From: an uncultured Pseudomonas sp.
GTDB taxonomy: Bacteria > Pseudomonadota > Gammaproteobacteria > Pseudomonadales > Pseudomonadaceae
Assembly: GCF_943846705.1 (NCBI RefSeq)
Contig: NZ_OX044366.1
Coordinates: forward strand, 62,001-126,000
DNA length: 64,000 nucleotides
Direction of reading: 5' to 3'
In this document: in pieces, positions 1-9,204 of the stretch
How positions within the stretch are numbered: position 1 is the first letter of the stretch
How the letters are laid out: every line of letters starts with the position of its first letter
Translations under genes and position numbers: made by a program
The notes under the pieces: generated by a model
The model's input: only the letters and a program-made list of their open reading frames with translations
Database searches by the model: none
What the model was told of the DNA's origin: nothing

Positions 1-836
1 ACCCGAGCGTCCAGGCGACCACTGGCAATCCGCGTGGCCGCCTCCTCTAGATCACTCAAGCGCTGCTCCAGCGGCCGCACCAGCAGATAGACCATCATGC
101 CGATCAGGCTCAGGCTCAGCGCCCCAATCAGTACCAGCCACTGCGCCGGATACGGGTCCATCTGGTACAGCGGACCGATCTCCAGCACCCAGGGCGTGTC
201 GACGATGCCGGAGAACACATAAATGCTGTCACCGCCCCGGCCCAAGGCCATCACCGTGTCGCCTTCATCCACCCGGCGGCGCTGGTCTGGGTCGAGGGCC
301 GCCTGATCGAGGCGCACCAGTCGCAGATCAAAGCCGAACTGTTTGTCGCGCTTGAGCGCTGCCAGCCGCTTTGGCTGCTCATCCCAGGGATAGCGCACCA
401 GCTCATCAATCAACAAAAAGCTGGTCGCCCGCGCAAGCTGCTCACTGACCTGCTGCACATCGGCCACCAACAGCAGCGGCTGCTCACCCAGCTGACTGTA
501 AATGCGCGCCTCGTGCGGGCCGGTTTGCTGCACCAGCACCTGACCACGGCGCAGGTTGTTGCGCGAACTGCTGTCGAGGCCGGCCTCAGCCAGTGGCGTC
601 ACCTGCATGGGCACCCCAAGTAAGCGCCCCCACACCGCCACCGCCCGACGCCGCTCGATTTCCACCATCGGCGTGAGGTTATCGGCCATCAGGCGGAAGG
701 TGCCCTGCGCCAGGCGCTCGCGGTATTGATCCACGCGCATGTCATTGAGTAACTGCAGCGCGCCAACGCCGAGCAATGCCACCAACACCAGCACGGCCAG
801 CATGCCGGCATAGATGCGCAGAAAGATCGAGTTCAT
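1..836 (-). CDS. Sensor histidine kinase, N-terminal part (cut by window edge)
   Basis: Membrane sensor of a two-component system. Its response regulator lies 7 bases upstream on the same strand, so the two form one operon. About 278 residues are visible: an N-terminal membrane segment (about residues 8-28), a periplasmic region of roughly 200 residues, a second membrane segment (about 230-252) and the start of a HAMP linker (VRPLEQRLSDLEEAA). The dimerisation and ATPase domains lie beyond base 1 and cannot be checked. The layout and partner recall RstB of enterobacteria; the stimulus is unknown. The ATG start is at 836. Confidence 0.88.
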   Translation of the reverse strand, partial: MNSIFLRIYAGMLAVLVLVALLGVGALQLLNDMRVDQYRERLAQGTFRLMADNLTPMVEIERRRAVAVWGRLLGVPMQVTPLAEAGLDSSSRNNLRRGQVLVQQTGPHEARIYSQLGEQPLLLVADVQQVSEQLARATSFLLIDELVRYPWDEQPKRLAALKRDKQFGFDLRLVRLDQAALDPDQRRRVDEGDTVMALGRGGDSIYVFSGIVDTPWVLEIGPLYQMDPYPAQWLVLIGALSLSLIGMMVYLLVRPLEQRLSDLEEAATRIASGRLDAR

Positions 837-843
837 CGGCGGC

Positions 844-1566
844 TCACAGCATGGCCTCGGCCGCTTCGGCGACAAACAGATAGCCCTTGCTGCGCACGGT
901 TTTGATCAGGCGCGGATGCATCGGGTCGTCACCGATCTTCGGGCGGATGCGCGAAATGCGCACATCGATGGAGCGATCCTGGCCGTCGTATTCAATGCCG
1001 CGCAGGGCGTTGAAAATCTCCTCGCGCGAGAGGATCCGCCCAGCATTGGAGGTCAGCAGCCACAGCAAATCGAATTCAGCACTGGTCAGCTCGATGCCCT
1101 GCTCGCCCAGCCAGGCTTCGCGCATGGCGCTGTCGATCACCAGCTGACCGAACTGCAACCGCCGACGCTCGGCTGGTTCTTGCGCCTCACTGCTTTCATG
1201 GCGACGCAGCAGCGCGCGGATACGCGCCAGCAGCACGCGCGGGCGCACCGGCTTGCAGACATAATCGTCCGCGCCCATCTCCAGGCCGAGCACCTGGTCC
1301 ATATCATCGGTACGCGCGGTGAGCATCAGGATCGGCCCCTCGTAGTGCCCGCGCACCTTGCGGCAGATCGACAAACCGTCCTCGCCGGGCAGCATCAGGT
1401 CGAGAATCACCAGATCCGGCTGCTCCTGCAAAATGCGCGCAGCCGCCTGCGCGCCGTCCATCTCGATGGACACGTTAAGACCATTGCCCTGCAAGTACTC
1501 ACGGGTCAACTCGGCCAGGCGCTGGTCGTCTTCGACAATAAGAATGTGCCACGACTGCTGCTCCAC
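844..1566 (-). CDS. OmpR-family response regulator (RstA-like)
   Basis: DNA-binding response regulator of 240 residues, expected to be phosphorylated by the sensor encoded just downstream. The receiver domain (about residues 6-120) shows the acidic pair D13/D14, phosphoacceptor D56 in LVILDLMLP and the conserved lysine K105 in YVCKPVRP. A winged-helix output domain follows (about 140-235). The start codon is GTG at 1566; no in-frame ATG lies nearby. Family membership is clear. The specific RstA assignment rests on general resemblance and on the sensor's layout, and the target genes cannot be read from the sequence. Confidence 0.9.
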   Translation of the reverse strand: MEQQSWHILIVEDDQRLAELTREYLQGNGLNVSIEMDGAQAAARILQEQPDLVILDLMLPGEDGLSICRKVRGHYEGPILMLTARTDDMDQVLGLEMGADDYVCKPVRPRVLLARIRALLRRHESSEAQEPAERRRLQFGQLVIDSAMREAWLGEQGIELTSAEFDLLWLLTSNAGRILSREEIFNALRGIEYDGQDRSIDVRISRIRPKIGDDPMHPRLIKTVRSKGYLFVAEAAEAML

Positions 1567-1727
1567 AACTAACTCCTAGAACGTTTCACCTGGCCACAAT
1601 GGCGTCGGCATTGTAGCAACGCCGCCTGAGCAGCGCCGCCCTCACGCATGCATGTGAACATGGCTGCGACACACCACAAAACCCGCCCCGACAGCCGAGA
1701 TAGCGCAGGCCGCCCACATCGACAAAA

Positions 1728-1743
1728 AAACTACATATTGTGT
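1728..1743. promoter_or_regulatory. NrdR box 1
   Basis: The 16-base site aaactacatattgtgt fits the palindromic NrdR consensus (acaCwAtATaTwGtgt) at about 14 of 16 positions. NrdR is the ATP/dATP-sensing repressor of bacterial ribonucleotide reductase genes, and this site lies upstream of nrdA. NrdR usually binds paired boxes about three helical turns apart; no clear close partner was seen here. Confidence 0.65.
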
Positions 1744-1874
1744 TTATCGTATTGACTAAAAAAACCCGTTGAGAATGGCTAAAAAAGCCTGAGCCATGAC
1801 GACGAACGGCGCGCAGGGGACAACCCCAGCAACTGCGCGGCCTTGCGAAAGTTACCCCAAAGTAACCCACAGGC

Positions 1875-1883
1875 TTATCCACA
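1875..1883 (+). promoter_or_regulatory. DnaA box upstream of nrdA
   Basis: The sequence ttatccaca is a perfect 9-base DnaA box. In Escherichia coli DnaA binds the nrd promoter and ties dNTP synthesis to replication. A similar role here is an inference from position, between the two NrdR-like boxes. A single 9-mer can occur by chance. Confidence 0.5.
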
Positions 1884-1951
1884 GGCTGATTGAATTTATC
1901 GACTTGCCTTCACCCCTACACCGCTCTATCTTGTATCCCCAGCGCGACAAA

Positions 1952-1967
1952 CACCTACATATTGGGT
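1952..1967. promoter_or_regulatory. NrdR box 2
   Basis: This site shares the ten-base core ctacatattg with box 1, 224 bases upstream, and keeps part of the flanking symmetry. Finding the same core twice in front of nrdA makes chance unlikely. The wide spacing is unlike the usual tight NrdR pair. Confidence 0.6.
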
Positions 1968-2352
1968 TTTAGCACACAGAATCACACAAGCACATTTGCC
2001 CCAAAACAGTCCAGACGCTGGACTGAAAAAGTGCAAAATACAGCTTAGATTGGCGTTTGAGCTTCACCGATCCAGATCAGCAGCCTGAACCGCCAGAAGA
2101 GCGAAGGCATATTGATCAGCGCAGGGCGTATTACGCGACCGGCCACAACATCTAGTGGTACAGGTCAAGCGCCTGTACAAGACTTGAAGAGCCAGGAAGG
2201 CACTTAGTCGTACCTTCCCAGCCCAGTTTGCAAGTCCCGAACGAACGGTGTCATCGCTGTTCGCGCGGTGTTGTTGAAATGGAATGAACGACGGTACGGC
2301 GCACGGATCAACTGCTCAGCGCCTTCTAAAATCAAGAGAAACGGAGACTTTC

Positions 2353-5262
2353 ATGCACACCGACACCTCCCGCGAGAACTCGCAGGCCACCGCGCCGCAG
2401 GCCACCGATGACAACCAGAGCCTGAGCGCCACCGCGCCGGGCCAGCTGCGTGTGATCAAGCGTAACGGCACTGTGGTGCCTTACACCGATGACAAAATCA
2501 CCGTTGCCATCACCAAGGCCTTTCTCGCTGTTGAAGGCGGCACCGCTGCTGCCTCGTCGCGTATTCATGAAACCGTTGAGCGCCTGACCGAGCAGGTCAC
2601 CGCGACCTTCAAGCGTCGCATGCCGTCCGGCGGCACCATCCACATCGAAGAAATCCAGGACCAGGTTGAACTGGCCCTGATGCGTTCCGGTGAGCAGAAA
2701 GTCGCCCGCGACTACGTGATCTACCGTGAGTCGCGCTCGCAGGAGCGCAAGCGCGAGCACATCGAAAGCCCCGCGCAGCCGCACCCAAGCATTCGCGTCA
2801 CCCACCTCGACGGCAGCGTTGCGCCGCTGGACATGGGCCGCCTGGACACCATCATCCGTGAAGCCTGCGAAGGCCTGGCGGAAGTCGATGGCGCACTGAT
2901 CCAGAAAGAAACCCTGAAGAACCTCTACGACGGCGTTGCCCAGAGCGACGTCAGCACCGCCCTGGTGATGACCGCCCGCACCCTGGTTGAGCGTGAGCCG
3001 AACTACAGCTACGTCACCGCCCGCCTGCTGATGGACAACATCCGCGCCGAAGCGCTGAACTACCTCGGCGTCGCGATCAGCGCCACCCATCACGAGATGG
3101 TCGATTTCTACGCCAAGGCGCTGCCGGCTTACATCGCCAAAGGTATCGAGCTGGAACTGCTCAACCCGGTACTGGGCACCTTCGACCTGGAAAAACTCGG
3201 CAAGGCGATCAACCACGAGCGCGACCAGCAGTTCACCTACCTGGGCCTGCAGACCCTCTACGACCGTTACTTCATCCACAAGGATGGCGTACGCATCGAG
3301 CTGCCACAGGTGTTCTTCATGCGCGTGGCCATGGGCCTGGCCATCGAAGAAGAGCAGAAAGAAGACCGCGCCATCGAGTTCTACAACCTGCTGTCGTCGT
3401 TCGACTACATGTCGTCCACGCCGACCCTGTTCAACGCCGGCACCCTGCGTCCGCAGCTGAGCTCGTGCTACCTGACCACCGTGCCGGACGACCTCTCGGG
3501 CATCTACCACGCCATCCACGACAACGCCATGCTCTCCAAGTTTGCTGGCGGTCTGGGCAACGACTGGACCCCAGTACGTTCGCTGGGCGCTTACATCAAG
3601 GGCACCAACGGCAAATCCCAGGGCGTTGTGCCGTTCCTCAAAGTGGTCAACGACACCGCTGTTGCAGTTAACCAGGGCGGCAAGCGCAAGGGCGCGGTCT
3701 GCGCCTACCTGGAAACCTGGCACATGGACATCGAAGAGTTCATCGAGCTGCGTAAGAACACCGGTGACGACCGTCGCCGCACCCACGACATGAACACCGC
3801 CAACTGGATCCCGGACCTGTTCATGAAGCGCGTGTTCGACGACGGCCAGTGGACCCTGTTCAGCCCGTCCGAAGTACCCGACCTGCACGACCTCACCGGC
3901 AAGGCCTTCGAAGAGCGCTACGAGTACTACGAAGCCCTGACCCAGTACGGCGGCAAGATCAAACTGTTCAAGACCATCCAGGCCAAAGACCTGTGGCGCA
4001 AGATGCTCTCCATGCTGTTTGAAACCGGCCACCCATGGCTGACCTTCAAAGACCCATGCAACCTGCGCAGCCCGCAGCAGCACGTGGGCGTCGTGCACAG
4101 CTCGAACCTGTGCACCGAGATCACCTTGAACACCAACAAGGATGAGATCGCCGTGTGCAACCTCGGCTCGGTCAACCTGCCGAACCACATCGTTGACGGC
4201 AAGCTGGACACCGCCAAGCTGGAAAAGACCATCAAGGTCGCCGTGCGCATGCTCGATAACGTTATCGACATCAACTACTACTCGGTACCGCAGGCGCGTA
4301 ACTCCAACTTCAAGCACCGTCCGGTGGGCCTGGGCATCATGGGCTTCCAGGACGCCCTGTACCTGCAGCACATCCCGTACGGCTCCGATGCCGCGGTCGA
4401 GTTCGCCGACAAGTCGATGGAAGCGGTCAGCTACTACGCCATCCAGGCCTCCTGTGACCTGGCCGACGAGCGCGGCAGCTACGAGACCTTCCAGGGCTCG
4501 CTGTGGAGCAAAGGCATTCTGCCGCTCGACTCGCAGCAGATTCTGATCGAGCAGCGCGGCCAGAAGTACATCGACGTTGACCTCAACGAAACCCTGGACT
4601 GGGCGCCGGTCCGTGCCCGTGTACAGAAAGGTATTCGTAACTCCAACATCATGGCCATCGCCCCGACCGCGACCATCGCCAACATCACCGGCGTGTCGCA
4701 GTCGATCGAACCGACCTACCAGAACCTCTACGTGAAGTCGAACCTCTCGGGCGAATTCACCGTGATCAACCCGTACCTGGTTCGCGACCTCAAAGCCCGC
4801 GGCCTGTGGGACTCGGTCATGATCAACGACCTCAAGTACTACGACGGTTCCGTGCAGCAGATCGAGCGTATTCCGCAAGAGCTGAAAGACCTCTACGCCA
4901 CCGCGTTTGAAGTCGACACCAAGTGGATCGTCGATGCCGCCAGCCGTCGCCAGAAGTGGATCGACCAGGCGCAGTCGCTGAACCTGTACATCGCCGGTGC
5001 ATCGGGCAAGAAGCTCGACGTGACCTACCGCATGGCTTGGTACCGTGGCCTGAAAACCACCTACTACCTCCGTGCCCTGGCCGCGACCAGCACCGAGAAG
5101 TCCACCATCAGCACCAGCAAGCTCAACGCGGTGTCCAGTGGTGGCAACGATGGCCTGAGCGCAGCACCGGCCAAGGCTCCGGAAGTGGAAATGAGCGCCG
5201 GCCCGGCACCGGTGCCAAAGGCCTGCGCCATCGACGAGCCAGACTGCGAGGCGTGTCAATAA
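2353..5262 (+). CDS. nrdA: Class Ia ribonucleoside-diphosphate reductase, alpha subunit
   Basis: Catalytic subunit (969 residues) that reduces ribonucleoside diphosphates to deoxyribonucleotides together with NrdB. Two ATP-cone allosteric domains lie at the N terminus (about residues 36-120 and 138-225), a duplication known from Pseudomonas NrdA. Candidate active-site cysteines are C372 (SSCYLTT), C587 (NLCTEI) and C602 (AVCNLGS), and a C-terminal CxxC pair (C965, C968) would accept electrons from thioredoxin or glutaredoxin. The ATG at 2353 was chosen over the longer frame from 2284 because a ribosome site precedes it and the product then begins MHTDTSREN, as in other pseudomonads. Upstream NrdR-like boxes suggest repression by NrdR. 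Confidence 0.97.
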   Translation: MHTDTSRENSQATAPQATDDNQSLSATAPGQLRVIKRNGTVVPYTDDKITVAITKAFLAVEGGTAAASSRIHETVERLTEQVTATFKRRMPSGGTIHIEEIQDQVELALMRSGEQKVARDYVIYRESRSQERKREHIESPAQPHPSIRVTHLDGSVAPLDMGRLDTIIREACEGLAEVDGALIQKETLKNLYDGVAQSDVSTALVMTARTLVEREPNYSYVTARLLMDNIRAEALNYLGVAISATHHEMVDFYAKALPAYIAKGIELELLNPVLGTFDLEKLGKAINHERDQQFTYLGLQTLYDRYFIHKDGVRIELPQVFFMRVAMGLAIEEEQKEDRAIEFYNLLSSFDYMSSTPTLFNAGTLRPQLSSCYLTTVPDDLSGIYHAIHDNAMLSKFAGGLGNDWTPVRSLGAYIKGTNGKSQGVVPFLKVVNDTAVAVNQGGKRKGAVCAYLETWHMDIEEFIELRKNTGDDRRRTHDMNTANWIPDLFMKRVFDDGQWTLFSPSEVPDLHDLTGKAFEERYEYYEALTQYGGKIKLFKTIQAKDLWRKMLSMLFETGHPWLTFKDPCNLRSPQQHVGVVHSSNLCTEITLNTNKDEIAVCNLGSVNLPNHIVDGKLDTAKLEKTIKVAVRMLDNVIDINYYSVPQARNSNFKHRPVGLGIMGFQDALYLQHIPYGSDAAVEFADKSMEAVSYYAIQASCDLADERGSYETFQGSLWSKGILPLDSQQILIEQRGQKYIDVDLNETLDWAPVRARVQKGIRNSNIMAIAPTATIANITGVSQSIEPTYQNLYVKSNLSGEFTVINPYLVRDLKARGLWDSVMINDLKYYDGSVQQIERIPQELKDLYATAFEVDTKWIVDAASRRQKWIDQAQSLNLYIAGASGKKLDVTYRMAWYRGLKTTYYLRALAATSTEKSTISTSKLNAVSSGGNDGLSAAPAKAPEVEMSAGPAPVPKACAIDEPDCEACQ

Positions 5263-5293
5263 GCGCGCGGATCTGAGCGGCATTCGCGGCGTT

Positions 5294-5354
5294 ACCTGCC
5301 GGAGCGGCCCCCATCACGTACAGGCGTACGCTCAGGGGCTCCACTCCAGCAGGT
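5294..5354. repeat. Long imperfect inverted repeat between nrdA and nrdB
   Basis: The arms 5294-5321 and 5326-5354 are nearly complementary over 28-29 bases around a 4-base loop (aggc). Both arm sequences begin ACCTGC and end GTAC. No T run follows, so it is not a classical terminator. It could be an RNA processing or stability element, or a REP-like unit. Confidence 0.7.
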
Positions 5355-5472
5355 GCCTTGCGACTACTCGCTCAGCTGCACGCTCGGACGTCGAGCAAAA
5401 AGCTAAAGCACAGCGTTGAAGCAATACCTAGGGAGAGGGCAACAAGCAACACCGCCCTCCCCACTTATTACC

Positions 5473-5495
5473 GCTGCACGCCCTCGGCGTGCAGC
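5473..5495. other. Perfect 10-bp hairpin upstream of nrdB
   Basis: Arms gctgcacgcc (5473-5482) and ggcgtgcagc (5486-5495) are perfectly complementary with a 3-base loop. No poly-T follows. Its position in the nrdB leader suggests an mRNA structure. Confidence 0.6.
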
Positions 5496-5640
5496 ACGGC
5501 GGTAGAGGACAGGCCCGACAGGGCCGCCCACCGCGACCAGCGGAACCGTTTTGCCCTTGCGCGCTGTTCGCAACGCAACACTTAATTTGTATATCCACAC
5601 AGGTCGGTTATTTCACCGGCCCGCAAGCAGGAGCCAAGCC

Positions 5641-6891
5641 ATGCTGAGCTGGGACGAATTCGACAAAGACGACGGTGAAGACACCGTTGTAGCCAACACC
5701 ACCACGGCCCCAGTGGCTGACATGGGCATCGACAAGCTCGACCAGGTCGGCGGTGCCGCCGCTGTTGAAGCCCGCGCCGTGGCCGCTGATGACAGCGCCG
5801 CCGTCGCCCGCGCCAAAGCCTCGCTCGACCAACTCGACATCGCCGAAGGCCTGGCCGAGCTGGAAGGCACCGCCGCGCGCGTTGCCGTCGATGAAAAGCG
5901 CATGATCAACTGCCGCGCCGACCTCAACCAGCTCGTACCCTTCAAGTACGACTGGGCCTGGCAGAAATATCTGGATGGTTGCGCCAACCACTGGATGCCG
6001 CAGGAAGTGAACATGAACGCGGACATCGCGTTGTGGAAAACCCCGGACGGCCTGACCGACGACGAGCGCCGCATTGTTATGCGCAACCTCGGCTTCTTCT
6101 CCACCGCCGACAGCCTGGTCGCCAACAACCTGGCCCTGGCCGTGTACCGCCTGATCACCAACCCGGAGTGCCGTCAGTACATCCTGCGCCAGACCTTCGA
6201 AGAGGCGATCCACACCCACGCCTACCAGTACTGCATCGAATCGCTGGGCATGGACGAAGGCGCGATCTTCAACATGTACCACGAGATTCCGTCGGTCGCG
6301 AAGAAAGCCAGCTGGGGCCTCAAGTACACCCGCTCGATCTCCGACCCGACCTTCAACACCGGCACCGTTGAGACCGACAAAGAACTGCTGCGCAACCTGA
6401 TCGCCTACTACTGCGTACTGGAAGGCATCTTCTTCTATTGCGGCTTCACCCAGATCCTCTCCATGGGTCGCCGTAACAAGATGACCGGCGTCGCCGAGCA
6501 GTTCCAGTACATCCTGCGTGACGAGTCCATGCACTTGAACTTCGGCATCGACGTGATCAACCAGATCAAGATCGAAAACCCGCACCTGTGGGATGCCCAG
6601 CTCAAAGACGAAGCCACCCAGATGATTCTGCAGGGCACCCAGCTGGAAATCGAATACGCACGCGACACCATGCCGCGCGGCGTACTGGGCATGAACGCGG
6701 CGATGATGGAGGACTACCTCAAGTTCATCGCCAACCGTCGTCTGACCCAGATCGGTTTGAAGGAAGAGTACCCAGGTACCACTAACCCGTTCCCATGGAT
6801 GAGCGAAATCATGGACTTGAAGAAAGAGAAGAACTTCTTCGAGACGCGGGTTATTGAGTATCAGACTGGTGGGGCGTTGAGCTGGGATTAA
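5641..6891 (+). CDS. nrdB: Class Ia ribonucleotide reductase, beta subunit
   Basis: Diiron-tyrosyl radical subunit (416 residues) that supplies the radical used by NrdA. Iron ligands and the radical tyrosine fall in the segment [13 protein letters not shown], with Y195 the likely radical site. The protein carries about 75 extra N-terminal residues rich in alanine and acidic residues before the ferritin-like core, as in other pseudomonads. The start at 5641 gives MLSWDEFDK and has an aggagcc ribosome site; the longer frame from 5551 was rejected. A terminator follows at 6951. It is probably co-transcribed with nrdA despite the 378-base gap. Confidence 0.96.
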   Translation: MLSWDEFDKDDGEDTVVANTTTAPVADMGIDKLDQVGGAAAVEARAVAADDSAAVARAKASLDQLDIAEGLAELEGTAARVAVDEKRMINCRADLNQLVPFKYDWAWQKYLDGCANHWMPQEVNMNADIALWKTPDGLTDDERRIVMRNLGFFSTADSLVANNLALAVYRLITNPECRQYILRQTFEEAIHTHAYQYCIESLGMDEGAIFNMYHEIPSVAKKASWGLKYTRSISDPTFNTGTVETDKELLRNLIAYYCVLEGIFFYCGFTQILSMGRRNKMTGVAEQFQYILRDESMHLNFGIDVINQIKIENPHLWDAQLKDEATQMILQGTQLEIEYARDTMPRGVLGMNAAMMEDYLKFIANRRLTQIGLKEEYPGTTNPFPWMSEIMDLKKEKNFFETRVIEYQTGGALSWD

Positions 6892-6902
6892 GAGTACCCA
6901 AC

Positions 6903-6930
6903 AATAGCTTTACCAAATGGTAAAGCTATT
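6903..6930. repeat. Perfect 12-bp inverted repeat after nrdB
   Basis: Arms aatagctttacc (6903-6914) and ggtaaagctatt (6919-6930) pair perfectly around a 4-base loop (aaat). No T run follows on either strand. It stands 20 bases before a strong terminator, at the switch from GC-rich core DNA to the AT-rich island. Confidence 0.7.
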
Positions 6931-6950
6931 AAAGCGCGCATAATAGAGAA

Positions 6951-6976
6951 GGATCATCAAATCGATGATCCTTTTT
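6951..6976 (+). terminator. Rho-independent terminator of nrdAB
   Basis: The stem ggatcatc/gatgatcc with a short loop is followed directly by ttttt. It lies 60 bases after the nrdB stop and upstream of the 7036 gene, so the island genes probably need their own promoter. Confidence 0.88.
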
Positions 6977-7035
6977 CATATATGGGCACATACAAATCTT
7001 TCTCTACACATAAAAAATGAACGGAAGCTAAACCT

Positions 7036-9204
7036 ATGACAGAAAGGATACTGGGACAGTTTGAAATAATTAGCGGATATAAAAATACAAAACCGTTTCT
7101 ATCCCAAGTACAGGAGGCTGCGGACGCACATCGCTCTGCCTTAGGTTTCTTCCCAAGCAGTGTTTATGAAGACTTTGCTAAAAACGACCGGTTATTTATT
7201 TGCATAGACAGGTCAACAGAAAATCCGAAATATGCTGGCCATATATTATTCGACGGCAGGTTCCCGCGCGCCAAAATAAGGCAAATGTTCACTCACCCTG
7301 ATTTTCGGCGCAGTGGAATAGCAACAAAACTACTCAACCATTTTCGCAATGCTTTAACACAAATGGGGTTCACTTCCGTTTATGCCCGGGTCGCAGAAGA
7401 CTTAACCGACTCAAATAAATTCTGGGAGAAACAATGTTTTTATATCCAGAGAGTCGAAAAAGGTGGCACATCTCGAAATAGGCAAATTCTTGTCCGCTGC
7501 TTGGAGCTTGAGTCGCCTCAATTGTTCCCCACCAGCGGCATAAACTCAGAAAACCCTCTAGGCCTAAAAACCACTACAACAAATATCACCCCCTTCTTCT
7601 TGCTAGATCTAAATGTGTTATTTGATGTAGCTGGTCCGCGTCGACCACGCCACGCAGAAGCCAAAAGCTTATTTCAAGCCGAACGAATGAACTTCTGCCG
7701 CCTAGCTATCAGCAACGAAATAAGAGCAGAACTCCAAAGAACAAGACTGCCAGGAAAGACGGACCCAATGGAGGGATATATTGATATATTTCCATCAGTC
7801 CCCCTCTTACAATTAAAAGAACTTTCAGGCCTTCTAAACGAGCTCGCGCAGTTAATTTTTCCAAGCAAAAATATTGAGGAATTAACTGCCAACGACCTAT
7901 CTGACATACGTCACGTAGCCACTGTCATCCAGCATGATTTGGCAGGTCTAATTACAAATGATCAAGCCGTATTAGATGCTGCAAACACAATTGAAGAAAA
8001 ATACGGCATAGAGATAACCTCAACTGCAGCCTTCGAAATAAATGACACCACCACAAGCACTAGCGGCTCTTTCGAAACATTAAAAAACTCGACATTAAAC
8101 CTTAAAGAAATATCAAGTAAAAACAACTCAGATGTGCACGCACTTTTGTCAAAACTAAAGCTATCTGGCTCTACAATTGCCAATGGATGGCTACCCACAG
8201 AAGATCATGAGCGAGTTGCGATTCGTCGAGCAGTCTGGTGCGAAGAAACTCTCATTGGTTATTTAACTTGGTCAACGCGAGGAACTGCTGGCGTTACAAC
8301 AGCGCGTATTGCAGTAGATGAAACGAACCAGCAGGCATTGAGCTCGGCACGCATTCTATTAATCCATCTTCTTGAGCAGTTAATTTCTTTCGGCCCACGC
8401 CAAGTAACACTTGAATTCCCAGCACAACAATCACATGTACGAGAAATAGCTGTCGGGTTTGGATTTAAAGGGACACAAGACCCAAACTGCTTAGTAAAAT
8501 TAATCCTTGGAAAAGTTTTAACCATTTCAACCTGGCCTACACAACAAAATGAGCTCGCCACAAAAAGCGGCCTTAAAATTCCGGCGAATGCGCCTACGTA
8601 CAAAGGGCCAGATCAGTACATTCCTATACTGACACCCGCTGGAAATCGTGAGCACCTTCCGCTAGACATACTTGAGTCTGCATTATCGCCGGCACTACTT
8701 TGCCTTCCTGGCCGGCCTGCAGTTATAACACCAGTACAACGTAGCTTTTCAGAACCTCTTCTTGGCCATTCACCACAAGGTTCACTTCTGCCATCCTGTA
8801 CCGCATCCCTATTCCAAGATCGTCATTATGTAAGCAGTAGCAGCACTCTAAAACACTTCAAAAGAGGAACATTAATCCTCTTCTATGAATCAGCAAAGCA
8901 ACGAGGCAGCAGCGAAATTGTTGCAATAGCCAGAGTACGCCAAGCCTATCTAAAACCAAGTGACTCACTTGATGACAGTGACCTTGAGCAGTCTGTACTT
9001 AGCACGGAAAGTATTGCGCGAATTGGAAAGTCAAAAATGAAAACCGTTACAGTATTTGACAACATATTCCCCCTTCCACACCCGGTCCCTCTTAGTACTT
9101 TGCAACGAATAGGTTGCGGCCGACCAAATGATCTAATCACAACGAAACCCATCACAGAAATCCAGCTGCAAGAAATCCTCCTAGAGGCCTTTCGTAATGG
9201 GTAA
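7036..9204 (+). CDS. Multidomain GNAT-PIN-GNAT protein with PUA/EVE-like C terminus
   Basis: A 722-residue protein of no recognised characterised family. Residues about 1-155 look like a GNAT acetyltransferase, with the acetyl-CoA loop in FRRSGIATKLL (90-100). Residues about 186-335 look like a PIN nuclease, with the expected acidic residues D191 (LLDLN), E228 (SNEI), D290 (LSDIRH) and D309 (TNDQ). Residues about 385-490 look like a second, weaker GNAT fold. The C terminus (about 565-722) resembles PUA/EVE/ASCH RNA- or modified-base-binding domains (RGTLILFYES, then a hPVPLSTLQRIG segment). It overlaps the ASCH gene by 8 bases. The DNA is clearly AT-richer than its surroundings, suggesting transfer. 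An RNA-directed effector or defence role is inference only. Confidence 0.75.
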   Translation: MTERILGQFEIISGYKNTKPFLSQVQEAADAHRSALGFFPSSVYEDFAKNDRLFICIDRSTENPKYAGHILFDGRFPRAKIRQMFTHPDFRRSGIATKLLNHFRNALTQMGFTSVYARVAEDLTDSNKFWEKQCFYIQRVEKGGTSRNRQILVRCLELESPQLFPTSGINSENPLGLKTTTTNITPFFLLDLNVLFDVAGPRRPRHAEAKSLFQAERMNFCRLAISNEIRAELQRTRLPGKTDPMEGYIDIFPSVPLLQLKELSGLLNELAQLIFPSKNIEELTANDLSDIRHVATVIQHDLAGLITNDQAVLDAANTIEEKYGIEITSTAAFEINDTTTSTSGSFETLKNSTLNLKEISSKNNSDVHALLSKLKLSGSTIANGWLPTEDHERVAIRRAVWCEETLIGYLTWSTRGTAGVTTARIAVDETNQQALSSARILLIHLLEQLISFGPRQVTLEFPAQQSHVREIAVGFGFKGTQDPNCLVKLILGKVLTISTWPTQQNELATKSGLKIPANAPTYKGPDQYIPILTPAGNREHLPLDILESALSPALLCLPGRPAVITPVQRSFSEPLLGHSPQGSLLPSCTASLFQDRHYVSSSSTLKHFKRGTLILFYESAKQRGSSEIVAIARVRQAYLKPSDSLDDSDLEQSVLSTESIARIGKSKMKTVTVFDNIFPLPHPVPLSTLQRIGCGRPNDLITTKPITEIQLQEILLEAFRNG

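Larger units (their letters stand above)
1567..2352 (+). promoter_or_regulatory. Long upstream region of nrdA
   Basis: This 786-base gap has no convincing gene; the small minus-strand frame at 1586-1882 has no recognisable product. It holds two NrdR-box-like sites and a perfect DnaA box (listed separately), which suggests it is the control region of the ribonucleotide reductase operon. A ribosome site (cggag, about 2342-2347) precedes the ATG of nrdA at 2353. No single promoter could be fixed by eye. Confidence 0.6.
5263..5640 (+). other. nrdA-nrdB intergenic region with strong hairpins
   Basis: A 378-base spacer separates two genes that are usually adjacent. No convincing gene was found. 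It contains two inverted repeats (5294-5354 and 5473-5495) without T tracts, so it may shape the nrdA/nrdB transcript ratio or mRNA stability. A ribosome site (aggagc) lies just before the nrdB ATG. Confidence 0.55.

Noticed and set aside
1586..1882. 98-codon minus-strand frame upstream of the response regulator
   Set aside because: It covers the NrdR and DnaA sites of the nrdA control region and its translation is unlike any family.
2332..5283. 983-codon open frame on the minus strand opposite nrdA
   Set aside because: It mirrors the high-GC coding strand of nrdA, has no recognisable domain or ribosome site, and nrdA is certain.
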